A DNA stretch of 64,000 nt. Source: Opitutaceae bacterium. Its GTDB lineage: Bacteria > Verrucomicrobiota > Verrucomicrobiia > Opitutales > Opitutaceae. The notes under the pieces are model-generated. The model ran no database searches, was not told the origin of the DNA, and worked only from the letters and a program-made list of their open reading frames with translations. The position numbers were made by a program, and so were the translations under genes. The number at the start of each line of letters is the position of its first letter. The stretch's first letter is position 1. Where the stretch lies: positions 45,659-109,658 of the forward strand of contig PAUB01000022.1 of NCBI GenBank assembly GCA_002713695.1. The letters run 5' to 3'. Below, one piece after another: positions 8,918 to 17,908 of the stretch.

Positions 8918-10993
8918 TCAGCGCACGACGAATTCCGAGTGTATTTTTTTCTCGGTGCCGTTTAGTTTTTGAAAATAATAGAGACACTCTCTCTTGATCC
9001 TCGCGCGTTCCGACACGCGCGCTCTCCTGTCCGACGCGAACTGTTGTCTCGAGATGATGTTGAGTTCGTGGTTCGCGCGACACAGGAGCATGAACCTTCT
9101 CCTCTGATCGGGATCCGTGATCAGGGTCGCCTCGTGTCCGCCGTGCGTCGCCGTGTCCATGAGACGACCCGTCAGTTCCCTCAGTATCTTCTCCTTACCT
9201 TTGCGAAAAGCAGCCGCAGCTCGCGCCAGTTGCGCGTCGTCGTTTTCCAAATGAATTCCCCTCTTGACCACCAGGCGTCTGTGATTCTGGAACAACATCT
9301 CCTGGAGGGCGTTATCCCCCGAGGTCGCCGCGCCGCAGAACAACGCCTTCGCCACCAATCGATCCGCGACCTCGCGAACCTCGACCTCGCGATTACCGAC
9401 CCCGTCCGCATACTTGCCCAGAACCAACACGTCGATAACGTCCGTCGGAAGAACGCCCCTGCGCTCACTCCCGTCGCCTTCCATCCATTTTTTAAACGCC
9501 GCGACTTTGCTCGATGTTGTATTTCCATCATTGTCTCTCAGAACATCGTGTATCTGTTGCTCCAGCGTACCCGTTCCGCTCAAGTGTAAAATACTGGAGA
9601 GGGGTTGGGTCATGTCGTCGCCTTCCTCGCCGTCGCCTTCCTCGCCGTCGCCTTCCCCGTCGTCGCCTTCCTCGCCGTCGCCTTCCCCGTCGTCGCCTTC
9701 CTCGCCGTCGCCTTCCTCTTTCGTCATCCACGTTTCGAATTTCATCGCGACGTCTCGCGGATCGTCGAGCGATTCGTCGCCCCTCGAGTCAAGGGGGGGG
9801 TAAAGGGGGGGTCCTCCCCCCCTTCGGGTGATCCACGTTTTTCCTGGGAGTTTGTTCGCGGAACCTCCGCACGCGCTCCACACGTCCATCTCGGATTCTA
9901 AGATGAGCGTGACGACGTGTCTCTCTGTGTGTTTTTTGAGGAGGGCGCCGATGCGACTCACGCGGAACGCCCGCGCGAAGTCGTCGAACACGCGATCGCT
10001 CACCGAAAGGTCCAACGCCGTCTCGACCGCGTTCTCTTCGATGGTCCACGCGAGAACACCACCATCCCACGGCGCGTGTCGAGGCATGGACGCGAGTCGA
10101 CGATCGAGGGTCTCGAAACTATCGGCCGCGCGACGGTCTCGTCGACGACGACGGTATCGTCCGTCCGAACGGTCCGAACGGTCTGAATCACCCGAACCGC
10201 TCGAATCGCTCGAATGGTCCGAATCGTCGTACCTCGCCGCGACGGGTCTCGGGGGTCTCGGGGGTCTCGGGAACGATGACTTGCCTCCTTGTTCTTCGAG
10301 GGTCGCGTCGAGTTCGTCCATGAAATCCGCGAGAGTCGTCCCGAGAGGGTTCTTGGGAGTGGGGACGACGCTTCCGATGGGAACGCGGACGTCGCCGACG
10401 ACGGGAACGTGCACTATCCTCTCGGTCGAACCCGTCCCGTCGAAGACGTTCCCCGTGACACCGGACGATGCCACGATCTTGAACATTTGTTGTCGTCGTC
10501 CCGTGCTGGATAATTCACCTTCCCCAACGGGCCCATCGGCCTCAGCGACCTCAGACTCAACGGGTTTCGTGAGATCGTCGTGCCATCTTAATTTGACGTA
10601 GTAATACGCCCCATTCAGGCGGCCTCGGTACTCGTCCTTTTGGACATAACGTTCGACTCCCGCGTTACCGATATTAAAGATGTCCTCGCAGTAATTCTCG
10701 AAGCTCTGATCGTCCCTTTTCTTCCCTTCTCGACGAGGGCGCTTTTTGTTGTTTTGCCGTCGGCTCGAACCTTTTCGTTCACCGCCGCGACCACCGCGAC
10801 CACCGCGACCACCGCGACCACCGCGGGCTCGTGGTTTTCGGCCTCTCGCGTTCACGTCCTCGAACTCGTCGTCCTCGTCGTCCTCGTCGTAGTACGAATT
10901 ATTCTCGTCCTCATCGTCCTCATCGTCCTCGTCGCGCTCGTCGCGCTCGTCCTCGGCCCCGTCGACGGTCTCTCCGTTTATCGTGAAGAACAT
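8918..10993 (-). CDS. Acidic / RGG-repeat protein of unknown function
   Basis: 691 residues. The N-terminus (about 8-50) is a D/E-rich acidic tract, followed by an RGG-type box (about 52-72) and a KR-rich stretch, a layout typical of nucleic-acid-binding proteins. A folded region spans about 95-210. A Ser/Asp/Arg low-complexity linker follows (about 245-290), and a second acidic GEEGDD repeat lies at about 425-460. The last 200 residues are helical and charged. The start codon overlaps the divergent ESCRT-III-like start in the CATG at 10991-10994. A G/C-run hairpin at 9786-9832 lies in frame. A scaffold or genome-binding role is only a guess. Confidence 0.75.
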   Translation of the reverse strand: MFFTINGETVDGAEDERDERDEDDEDDEDENNSYYDEDDEDDEFEDVNARGRKPRARGGRGGRGGRGGRGGERKGSSRRQNNKKRPRREGKKRDDQSFENYCEDIFNIGNAGVERYVQKDEYRGRLNGAYYYVKLRWHDDLTKPVESEVAEADGPVGEGELSSTGRRQQMFKIVASSGVTGNVFDGTGSTERIVHVPVVGDVRVPIGSVVPTPKNPLGTTLADFMDELDATLEEQGGKSSFPRPPRPPRPVAARYDDSDHSSDSSGSGDSDRSDRSDGRYRRRRRDRRAADSFETLDRRLASMPRHAPWDGGVLAWTIEENAVETALDLSVSDRVFDDFARAFRVSRIGALLKKHTERHVVTLILESEMDVWSACGGSANKLPGKTWITRRGGGPPLYPPLDSRGDESLDDPRDVAMKFETWMTKEEGDGEEGDDGEGDGEEGDDGEGDGEEGDGEEGDDMTQPLSSILHLSGTGTLEQQIHDVLRDNDGNTTSSKVAAFKKWMEGDGSERRGVLPTDVIDVLVLGKYADGVGNREVEVREVADRLVAKALFCGAATSGDNALQEMLFQNHRRLVVKRGIHLENDDAQLARAAAAFRKGKEKILRELTGRLMDTATHGGHEATLITDPDQRRRFMLLCRANHELNIISRQQFASDRRARVSERARIKRECLYYFQKLNGTEKKIHSEFVVR
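9613..9718 (-). repeat. In-frame 15/30-bp repeat (GEEGDD/GEGD)
   Basis: Multiple copies of GTCGCCTTCCTCGCC-type units encode alternating GEEGDD and GEGD in the 691-residue protein. Confidence 0.75.
9786..9832 (-). repeat. G-run/C-run hairpin, introner-like copy lying in frame
   Basis: Runs of G and C on the minus strand can pair as hairpins like those at the 5' ends of the capsid-gene introns. There is no GT directly before the hairpin and the frame stays open through it. It could be a degenerate or retained copy, or coincidental low complexity. Confidence 0.35.
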
Positions 10994-11916
10994 GCCTTAC
11001 TTTCGCGTGTCGAATCCGTGGACGTGCCTGGTGACGTCGTGCACGTCGAGCGAGGTGCGTTCTCCCGTTAAATACGTCCCGGTCGTCTCGACGCTCGATG
11101 TCGTCGGTCGACGATTCGATTCGATGAACGAACTGACTCTCTGGACTCGATTCCCTCTCCCCGTCGCCCTCCTCGCAGATTCGCGAGGCGAAGGTGGCGG
11201 CGAAGTTGAAGCAGGAGGTGGTGGTCCTCGACCAGCGTCTGGCGGAGATCGACGTCAACATCGCGGCGCTCAAGAAGAAGGTGCGCGAGACCCCCGACAA
11301 GGTGGGCAAGAAGATGGCGTTCGTGCAGATGAAGAACCTTCAGAAACAGGCCGTGCGGTTCACGCGGCTGTACCAGATATGCAGTTCCATGGAGGACGAC
11401 GTCCGCGAACAGGCCATCATGAAAAACACGTCGTCGGTCCTCCAGGAGTTCGTGAACCATCACGAAGAACTCATAAAAGACTCGAGCATGCAGAAACTCG
11501 TCGAGCAGTACGAGGAACTGCAGATGAACGTCGAGGACATCACGAACAACGCGGGTTACATAGGGGACGTCCTCCGGGCGACGACCGACCAGGAAAACGG
11601 AGACGTCGACTGGGACGAAGAGCTCGAGGCGTTCTTGGCGGAGGACGAGTCGACGGACGTCGTCCCGACGGTGTCGGCGGCGAAACGCGCGCCCCTTCCA
11701 CCAGAGACTCAGACCATAGATTCTGTCGTCTCGCCGGCGAACGCGTCGGCGAACGCGTCGGCGAACGCGTCGGCGAACGCGTCGGCGAACGCGTCGGATC
11801 TTCCGTCTGTTCCCGTTTCGGCGGTGTCGGGCGTCACCGACGAAAAAGAGATGAAAGACGACGAAGAGGAGACGAGCAGACGAGCGTTCGCGGCGGCGTT
11901 TCAGACCGCGACGTGA
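10992..11916 (+). CDS. ESCRT-III (Snf7/CHMP)-like protein, two exons
   Basis: Exon 1 is 10992-11054 (21 codons) and exon 2 is 11179-11916. Both junctions fall between codons, giving about 266 residues. Exon 2 begins IREAKVAAKLKQEV and continues as long charged helices: a coiled hairpin (about 22-90), a linker, then MNVEDITNNAGYIGD and an acidic WDEELEAFLAED (about 150), the order and length of Snf7-family cores. The C-terminal tail carries a NASA repeat and acidic/basic segments. ESCRT-III polymers cut membrane necks, so a role in budding, nuclear egress or envelope scission is inferred. The exon 1 start is supported by the shared CATG with the divergent gene. Exon 1 itself is not recognisably Snf7-like. 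Confidence 0.65.
11055..11178 (+). other. Candidate spliceosomal intron in the ESCRT-III-like gene
   Basis: 124 bp with ends GTGCGT and CTCCTCGCAG. The 3' end has a pyrimidine-rich tract. The split is in phase 0. Removing it joins the short exon to the Snf7-like frame, which otherwise has no upstream ATG close by. Confidence 0.6.
11737..11796 (+). repeat. 12-bp in-frame tandem repeat (NASA)
   Basis: Five exact copies of GCGAACGCGTCG encode ANAS units in the tail of the ESCRT-III-like protein. Confidence 0.9.
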
Positions 11917-11946
11917 TGAAAAAAAAGTACGTATTAAAATGAATAA

Positions 11947-12858
11947 TCAATCACTCCGCGTCGAATAAATGATCGCCCCGACCTTCTCTCCCGCCTTCTC
12001 CGCGATCTGTTTGCTCTTTCTCTTAATCTCCCTCACAGCGGTGCGTTTTGCCAGTTCCCTGAGCCCTTTACTGTTCAACCCCGTGTCTTTAGGGAACGGA
12101 GTACCGTGAATCGTCAACGCGGGATTCCCGCCGATAGTCGGTCGAGGTTCGGACGAACGTTCGCACATTTCCTCGTACCTTTTCGCCCGCCTCGCGTTCT
12201 TATCATCGCCGTCCATCGACGACGCCGCCGGTGTCTCTCCGCCTTTTCCCTTCACCATCTCACCGAGCGTCTCGCAGAGTTGATCCGGCGTGACGAAGTG
12301 TTTGTCGTTTTGCGCCAGCCGGTTCGAATCGCCCCAGATCTTATCATCGTTCCCCACGTAGTGCACGTCGATCCCGTGTTCGACGCCGCCGTCTCCGGGA
12401 TCGACGTTCGTCTTCCATTTGATGAGTTTCGCAGAGTGCCCTTCGAAATCGACGTCTTCCTCGCCTAAGTCATCGAATCGATACGTCTTCTTTAAACGAC
12501 CGAGCGCGGCGTCGAACTTCTCTTTATTATCGAGCGTGTCGTGAAGATACAGGTCGACGTCGTGCGTCCTACACGGGGAATCGACGACGTTCGTCGCGCT
12601 CTTGTCCTCGCACGCGTGGTGCACGTACGCCGCTCCCCCGAACACTTTGAATTCGACGCCATCTTTCGCGAGCGTCTGGATGAGTCCGGTTAAGCACTCG
12701 TTATACCCACACTGCGGCAGTATCGTCTCGTTCAAAATCTCTTCGCGTCTTTTGACGAATAGTTTCGCCGTGTTTTCGTCATCTCGTTCCCAGTCCGACT
12801 CGTCGGACTCGTCGGACTCGTCGGACTCGTCGACTCCGGCGGCTATCTCCCACGACAT
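11947..12858 (-). CDS. Nucleotidyltransferase-fold-like protein
   Basis: 303 residues from the ATG at 12858. Upstream in-frame codons lack an ATG, and this start gives the leader MSWEIAAG, like MSFELVA and MSYEIVA in two other genes. Residues about 70-105 contain VFGGAAY followed by THDVDLYLH, resembling the hG[G/S] plus DxD core of nucleotidyltransferases. The C-terminus is basic (KRKSKQIAEK). A distant relation to the gene at 47092-48531 is possible, as both have a GG motif, a D-x-D motif and the same leader. Substrate unknown. Confidence 0.6.
   Translation of the reverse strand: MSWEIAAGVDESDESDESDESDWERDDENTAKLFVKRREEILNETILPQCGYNECLTGLIQTLAKDGVEFKVFGGAAYVHHACEDKSATNVVDSPCRTHDVDLYLHDTLDNKEKFDAALGRLKKTYRFDDLGEEDVDFEGHSAKLIKWKTNVDPGDGGVEHGIDVHYVGNDDKIWGDSNRLAQNDKHFVTPDQLCETLGEMVKGKGGETPAASSMDGDDKNARRAKRYEEMCERSSEPRPTIGGNPALTIHGTPFPKDTGLNSKGLRELAKRTAVREIKRKSKQIAEKAGEKVGAIIYSTRSD
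12797..12832 (-). repeat. 9-bp in-frame tandem repeat (SDE)
   Basis: Four exact copies of GACTCGTCG encode an acidic DES tract just after the leader of the nucleotidyltransferase-like protein. Confidence 0.85.
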
Positions 12859-13046
12859 GGCGGCGATGACGCGCCCCTTCCCCCCGCGTCTCGAGCGTCG
12901 GACGTCGGATTCGCTTATTTTTTTTTTGTTTTTTTTTATACTCAAATCATAAAGCGGACACTAGGAAAAATCTATGTTTTTCTCATCCGTCCACGCTCGA
13001 GCGGAACACTTTTCATCCGCCCAACGCGCGCTGCTGACAAAAAAAA

Positions 13047-13502
13047 ATGTCAGAAACGCGTCGCGACGACGTCTGCATGTTCTGCCTCGACGAGATAACG
13101 AACGACGTCGAACGCCTGAGCACGATCTGCTGTGAGAAAACAGCGTGCACGCCGTGCGTCGAGAGATGGATGGATCGATTGGAGCTTCGGAGCAGAGGGT
13201 GTCCGCTCTGTCGTTCGACGTTCGGTCACGTGTGGGTGGAGTTCCAGTACACGTCGTTCGCGTTCGCCGAGTTACGTTGCGACGGAGAGTATCGCGTCAT
13301 CGATATCCCCGAACGAGTTCGTCGGCGTTACTTCAGGAACATCGCGCGACGCGGCATCGACATCTCGCGAAACGTGAATGACATCCCCGCCGAGGAACTC
13401 GATGGCATCGCCGTGAAACTCTTCGCCGAAGCCGTGGACGCGCTCAGACCGTTCATGGAGACGATCTTCGTGAATTTTCCCTTATCGTTCGTTGGTAAAT
13501 AG
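13047..13502 (+). CDS. RING-finger protein, probable E3 ubiquitin ligase
   Basis: 151 residues. The ATG follows an A-run. Residues about 10-55 form a RING: CMFCLDE, then CC, TACTPC and CPLC. Herpes- and poxviruses use similar small RING proteins to redirect ubiquitination. The remaining 95 residues form a compact acidic/hydrophobic domain with no recognised family. The neighbouring capsid gene is convergent. Confidence 0.75.
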   Translation: MSETRRDDVCMFCLDEITNDVERLSTICCEKTACTPCVERWMDRLELRSRGCPLCRSTFGHVWVEFQYTSFAFAELRCDGEYRVIDIPERVRRRYFRNIARRGIDISRNVNDIPAEELDGIAVKLFAEAVDALRPFMETIFVNFPLSFVGK

Positions 13503-13570
13503 TATCATTCGTATTGTAAAAAATAACTCGCCGCTATCTCCTCGCGCGCTCACTGCGCTCACTGCGCTCA

Positions 13571-16500
13571 CTACTTTCCGAACGCGCTGAGATCACCACC
13601 CCCGCCGTACACGTTCGAATAGTACACCGACTCCAAGAGTTTCGCCATCCCCGTGCGCACCTTTCCGCAGCCCGGGTAGACCCGGTCACCCCAATGACCC
13701 GTATTCTTAATTACCAAGTCATACATGCCGTTGGACGGATTGTACATCGATTGATGACCCTGCGAAGATGGAAGAGAGACGCGCGGAGTGTTTTGTCAGA
13801 CCCCGACTCGAGACTGGATGAACATGAAAAATCAAACTTTAAAAGACGCGCGGGGGGTTTTAAAGGGGGTCTCCCCCCCTTTACCTGGAAGACGAGCGTG
13901 TTCGGGGTACACTCTCCGTTGTCGAAGTGGACGCGTCCGGGGGCGTCGGGCATGGGGGTTCTCCACTTCCAGTGAGCCTGGTAAAACGGCGCCGTGGCGT
14001 AGTGGTATTCGCTGGTCTCCTGGAGAGCGGCGATGTTTCCCCCGTATTTGCCGGTGAGGTCCATGGGGTTGGCGTACTCGCGGGAGGAGTAGGGAGCCAG
14101 GAGGGCGAAGATGGACTTGGCGTCGGACCTCGCGGTCCCGGAGCAGTACGCCTCGTAGTCTTCGGCGCACGTGAAGAACGCGGTGCCCGCGCCCGAGACG
14201 TACGAGGTGGAAAACATATCTTCCGCCAAGAAAACGTTTTGCTGTCTATAGACGAGTGACTTCGAATAGAAAGTGAAGTTGCCCACGTGCAACTTCTGGA
14301 TGACGTTGTCTCCGATCTGGAAATCGGCGTGCCCCTTCGCGTGAGGTCGCGACGAACACGCGCGCGTCAAACCACGCGTTCGAGTAAAACACACGCGCGC
14401 ACACACGCGCCACGAAGAGACGAAGAGACGAAGATGGATTTTTAAGGGGCGCAGCGCCTCACCACGAGGGTTTCGCCGGTCTCGGCGCCCGTCTTCATGC
14501 ACAAGCCCGTGCTCATGTCGTAGGTCATGTAGGGCCTGCCGTAGATCACCTCGTCGCAGAGTCTCCGACGATCCCACGCCACATCCCACACCCGCGCGCG
14601 TCGACGCGCGCGACACACTCACGAGCCATAAGAAAAAAAAACACAGAAAACGAAAGAGAGAAAGAGGGGGGCGAGCGAGGGGAGGGGGGGGGTTAGGAGG
14701 GCGCAGCCCCCCTACGTTGAAAGGGAACACGCAGTCGGCGTCGATGAAGGTTTGGAGAGCGTGGTGGTTGATGGGGGTGCCGAGGAAGGTCTTCGCGAGG
14801 GCGCGCTGGAGCGGGGACGCGAAGGTTCGGTCGCACTTGTCCAGACGACGCTTCATGACGTGATCGTCGACCACGTCCGTCTTGAAGAACTTAGGATCGG
14901 ACGAACCGGAGGAACCGGCAGCCTTGGCGGCCTCGTCGGCCTCGCGGTCGCGCTTCCTGGACTGACGCATGCCGAAACTGATGGACGCCTCGCCGTAGTC
15001 GAACGCGCCGGCTCCGATGGCCATGGCGGCACCCTCGTACGTCATTTTGTAAGGGACGCAGTTTTGGATTCCGTCGTCGCCCATGAGTGCCGCGAGAGCG
15101 TCGGAACAGGTGAGCTGGGTGACGACGTTGGTCGGGGTCGTAGTACTCACTTCTTCTTTCGGTTCGTGCGTCTTCTGAAGCGCGGCGACGAAACCCGACA
15201 CGGTCGGATATTTTCCCGCGGCGATCAACGCCGTGCAAAGCTCGTACTGACTGTGTTCGAGAAGTTTGTCGCTGAGGATGAGTTCCCACAACTCCTCGAT
15301 ATCGTCCTTCTGCACGCGTTCGATGAACGCTAAGAAATATTTCTGGTCGTCGTCACGTATTTTCGCGAGGATATCGTTCGTCTTATCGATGATCGCGTTC
15401 GCCATCTTCCCCGCGTTACCCCTCGACGCATCGTCGAGGCCCGAGTTCCTGATGCCGTCGCCGATGATTGTTTTGATATTCGTTTTCGCACCGGAGGTAT
15501 CAATGGCTTCAGTCCAAACGTAAGGTTTCCTTCTGGAATTGACGACGATGGGCGGAAGACGTTCGTGGACGACGTTGAAGAAGACGGCGGCGCGGGAGGC
15601 GTGACGTTCGACGAAGAAAGGCGGAGCGGAGACGAAGACGTTCTCGGCGCACACGCTCTCGATGCGTTCGAAGAGAGCGTCGAACGCCTTGATCGCGACC
15701 TTCGCCTCGTCGTGGTAATCCCTCGGAACGGCGGACGCGACGGAGTCGGCGTACTTGTCCTTCGCGAGCTCCTTGAGACCCGCGTACGTGCCGTACCCGT
15801 AAGGAATCACCTTAACGCCGTCCATTTCCTTAACTCCGAAACTCTCGTACGTCAGGATGGGCACGCGCGTGTCGGTGTCGAGCGCGATTCCATCGGTCGC
15901 GACGGTCCCGTACGCCTTGGCGACGTGTGTGAAATATTTGACGACCGCCGGGTCGTCCTTGCTGGCGGGCGCGGCGTCGAGTTTCTTGACGAGAGACCTG
16001 AGGACGTTGAGCCCGGACGCCACCTCGGAGGCGTCGTCGATTTTGGCGACGACGGACGAGATCCAATCGCGAATCGCGTCCTCGGGAAGGTCGGAGGTCG
16101 TCATCTGACCGAGATACTTGAGGGTCTCGTCGTCGCGCTTGAACATGTCCGGTCCATCGAATCCGGAGGGGAACGTGGGCGCGCCGGACTCGTGGTCGAA
16201 ACGACAACAGTTAAGAAGACCCTCGCGGATCGAGAGTTTCCTGAACCCGTCGCGATCCTCGTCGTACGCGAGGACGTCGCGCTGCGCGGACGTGTACTTC
16301 TCCCTGACGTCGACGTGAGGAAACGACACCATCACCTCGCCGATCGTCTTACGACGACTGGTGATGTTGACGGGATCGTCGTACCCCGGGATGTTGAACG
16401 ACTTGCACTCGAAGATGAGACAGTTCGCCGCCACGTCCAGAGACTTGGGATCTCCGACGCCCTGGTTCTCGGCGTACAGCTTAGGACCGGAAGGACCTTT

Positions 16501-17695
16501 CAGGTAATAGTCGAAATTCTCGCGTCGAACGCCCGCGATGTACTTCTTGACGCCGTCGTCCAACACCCACGCGTCCGGAGTGACGCCCGAGATGGCCTTG
16601 AGGGTGCGCTGAGCTCTGGAGTTTAACATGTCCCATCCGTGTTCGGACTTTTGAATCTCGGCGAAGGACTCGACCTCGAGCTTGAGACGTTTGCGCGCGG
16701 TGGCGACCGTGAGCGCCTTGCCGTAACACTGGGCGAAGAGTTGGCTCGAGGTCTTGCACCTCAGGAGACCCTCGATGACACCGATGTACAGCGACTGGAG
16801 GATCGCGTCGCGGATCTGTTCGAGATTCGCCTTGTACGTCATGCGACCCGTCGTTCAGGGTCCGATCGATCCGAATGCCCGCGCGGGGACGCGTCTTCGA
16901 AACTTCGTCTCGCACGCGCGGTCTACGCGCCGCCTCCGAACAGACGTGAGAAAAGACGTGAGAAAAGACGACGTGAAAAACACAGCGGAATTTCGCTCGT
17001 GCGCGCGCCTTACCTTGGGCGTCTTCATGAATCCGTGTTCGATCATGAATGCTAAGCCGTATCGCACGAAGTGGTCTCTGTGCTCACTCACTTGCTGAGT
17101 GACCAATCGAGACACGCCCTCTTCGGGAACGGGACCGAGCAACGTGTTGTTGAAGTGAAACTCGTCCCAGGCGCGAGGGTCGCGTCGAGGTCGCGTCGAG
17201 GTCGCGTCGAGGTCGCGTCGAGGTCGCGTCGAGGTCACGTCGAAACACGCGGGCGGTGCAAAAAAAAGTAAGCGCAGCCCCCCGTTCCCTACCATGTGAT
17301 GCTCGTGTCGTCGCCGGCTTGACGCAGTGGCAACAAGATTTTGGTCGGGACGAGCTGCTCGTCGTCGATGATGCGGAGCATCACGTTGGTGAGGTACGGG
17401 TTGTTCCCCTCCTCATCAGGGTCACGTCGAAAGTCACGTCGAAAGTCACGTCGAAAGTCACGTCGAAGGTCACGTCGAAGGTCACGTGAGCAGAACAATA
17501 AAAGAACGAGGGGGGGGGTTAAGGGGGGCGCCCAGCCCCCCTTACCTTGTACACCTCCGGGAGGTGGAGGGTCTCGCGGGGGAACGCGGAGTACGCGTTC
17601 TGCGCGATGGGGCCTCGGGGTTCGCCGAAGAAGTCCTGCCAGTTGCAGTCGTTAGACACGGACCCGGAGGCCCCGGGGTGGATGAAGGTCGTCAT
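13571..17695 (-). CDS. HK97-fold major capsid protein (mirusvirus type), seven exons
   Basis: Exons on the minus strand: 17695-17546, 17411-17293, 17167-17014, 16830-14716, 14549-14463, 14316-13885, 13759-13571, giving about 1081 residues. All but one junction is GT-AG with matching phase. Exon 1 starts MTTFIHPGASGSVSND. Exons 2-4 read through ITWDEFHFNNTLLGPV and HFVRYGLAFMIEHGF to ANLEQIRDAILQSLY, resembling the N-terminal arm of HK97-like capsid proteins. The length suits a shell domain plus a tower insertion. A TATA box lies 93 bp upstream. Exon 2 to exon 3 lacks a usable AG in the right phase. The capsid assignment comes from recognition and context (portal, terminase), not from a search. 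Confidence 0.75.
13760..13884 (-). other. Capsid gene intron 6 (125 bp)
   Basis: GTAAAGGGGGGGAGACCCCC at the 5' end (hairpin-headed) and CCATCTTCGCAG at the 3' end, phase 0. It adds the 62-residue last exon ending GGGGDLSAFGK. Confidence 0.75.
14317..14462 (-). other. Capsid gene intron 5 (146 bp)
   Basis: GTGAGGCGCTGCGCCCC at the 5' end (hairpin-headed) and GATTTCCAG at the 3' end, phase 0. It joins GETLV to IGDNVIQ. Confidence 0.75.
14550..14715 (-). other. Capsid gene intron 4 (166 bp)
   Basis: GTAGGGGGGCTGCGCCC at the 5' end (hairpin-headed) and GCGACGAG at the 3' end. The phase-0 join gives CVFPFN-VIYGRPYMTYD. The alternative AG at 14563 breaks the frame. Confidence 0.7.
16831..17013 (-). 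other. Capsid gene intron 3 (183 bp)
   Basis: GTAAGGCGCG at the 5' end and GACGTACAAG at the 3' end, phase 0. It joins FMKTPK to ANLEQIRDA. This copy lacks the long G/C hairpin. Confidence 0.7.
17168..17292 (-). other. Capsid gene intron 2 (about 125 bp) with non-canonical 3' end
   Basis: 5' end GTAGGGAACGGGGGGC. The only AG in reach (17161-17162) would shift the frame. Keeping TW-DEFHF continuous needs the intron to end at CCTG, or with a sliding TGG. The stop TAG lies inside the 5' splice site, so unspliced RNA terminates here. Confidence 0.5.
17179..17233. repeat. 11-bp tandem repeat inside capsid intron 2
   Basis: Five exact copies of GTCGCGTCGAG. The unit length is not a multiple of three, which fits a non-coding location. 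Confidence 0.9.
17412..17545 (-). other. Capsid gene intron 1 (134 bp)
   Basis: 5' end GTAAGGGGGGCTGGG, folding with the following C-run. The 3' end is CTGATGAG. Phase 0. Contains five 12-bp tandem repeats at 17421-17480. Confidence 0.75.
17421..17480. repeat. 12-bp tandem repeat inside capsid intron 1
   Basis: Five copies of GTCACGTCGAAA/G, fully intronic. Confidence 0.9.
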
Positions 17696-17787
17696 GTCGT
17701 CGACGATACGAACGGAGGCGATCGGACGAAGAGGTGGGACGATCGGACGACGCTCGGTTTTTTATGGTAAAGGACGTTCAAACCCCG

Positions 17788-17795
17788 TATAAATA
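17788..17795 (-). promoter_or_regulatory. TATA box of the capsid gene
   Basis: TATAAATA/TATTTATA, 93 bp upstream of the capsid ATG, in a 213-bp gap with no other gene. Confidence 0.5.
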
Positions 17796-17908
17796 GTGTC
17801 TCGCGTCAGAACGACAAGGTTACGTTCGAGTTTTTTTTTCGCGACGACGTCCGAGAAGGGTCGACACCGTCCGTCGTCGGTGATGCACCGCCTCGTCGCG
17901 GAGTTTTG

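Noticed and set aside
10983..11942. 319-codon ORF in another frame over the ESCRT-III-like gene
   Set aside because: Arg/Gly-rich, without domain features; the overlapping frame gives a coherent helical Snf7-like protein.
13711..16842. Capsid gene as a single uninterrupted 1043-codon ORF
   Set aside because: The ORF is open through three introns by chance, but those parts are proline/serine/arginine-rich junk bounded by splice sites, and the start and true end lie outside it.
17179..17480. CRISPR-like array
   Set aside because: The 11- and 12-bp units are contiguous without spacers and lie in introns; simple tandem repeats.
17289..17498. Stand-alone 69-residue ORF with RRD repeats
   Set aside because: It is capsid exon 2 plus upstream intron repeat sequence, not a separate gene.
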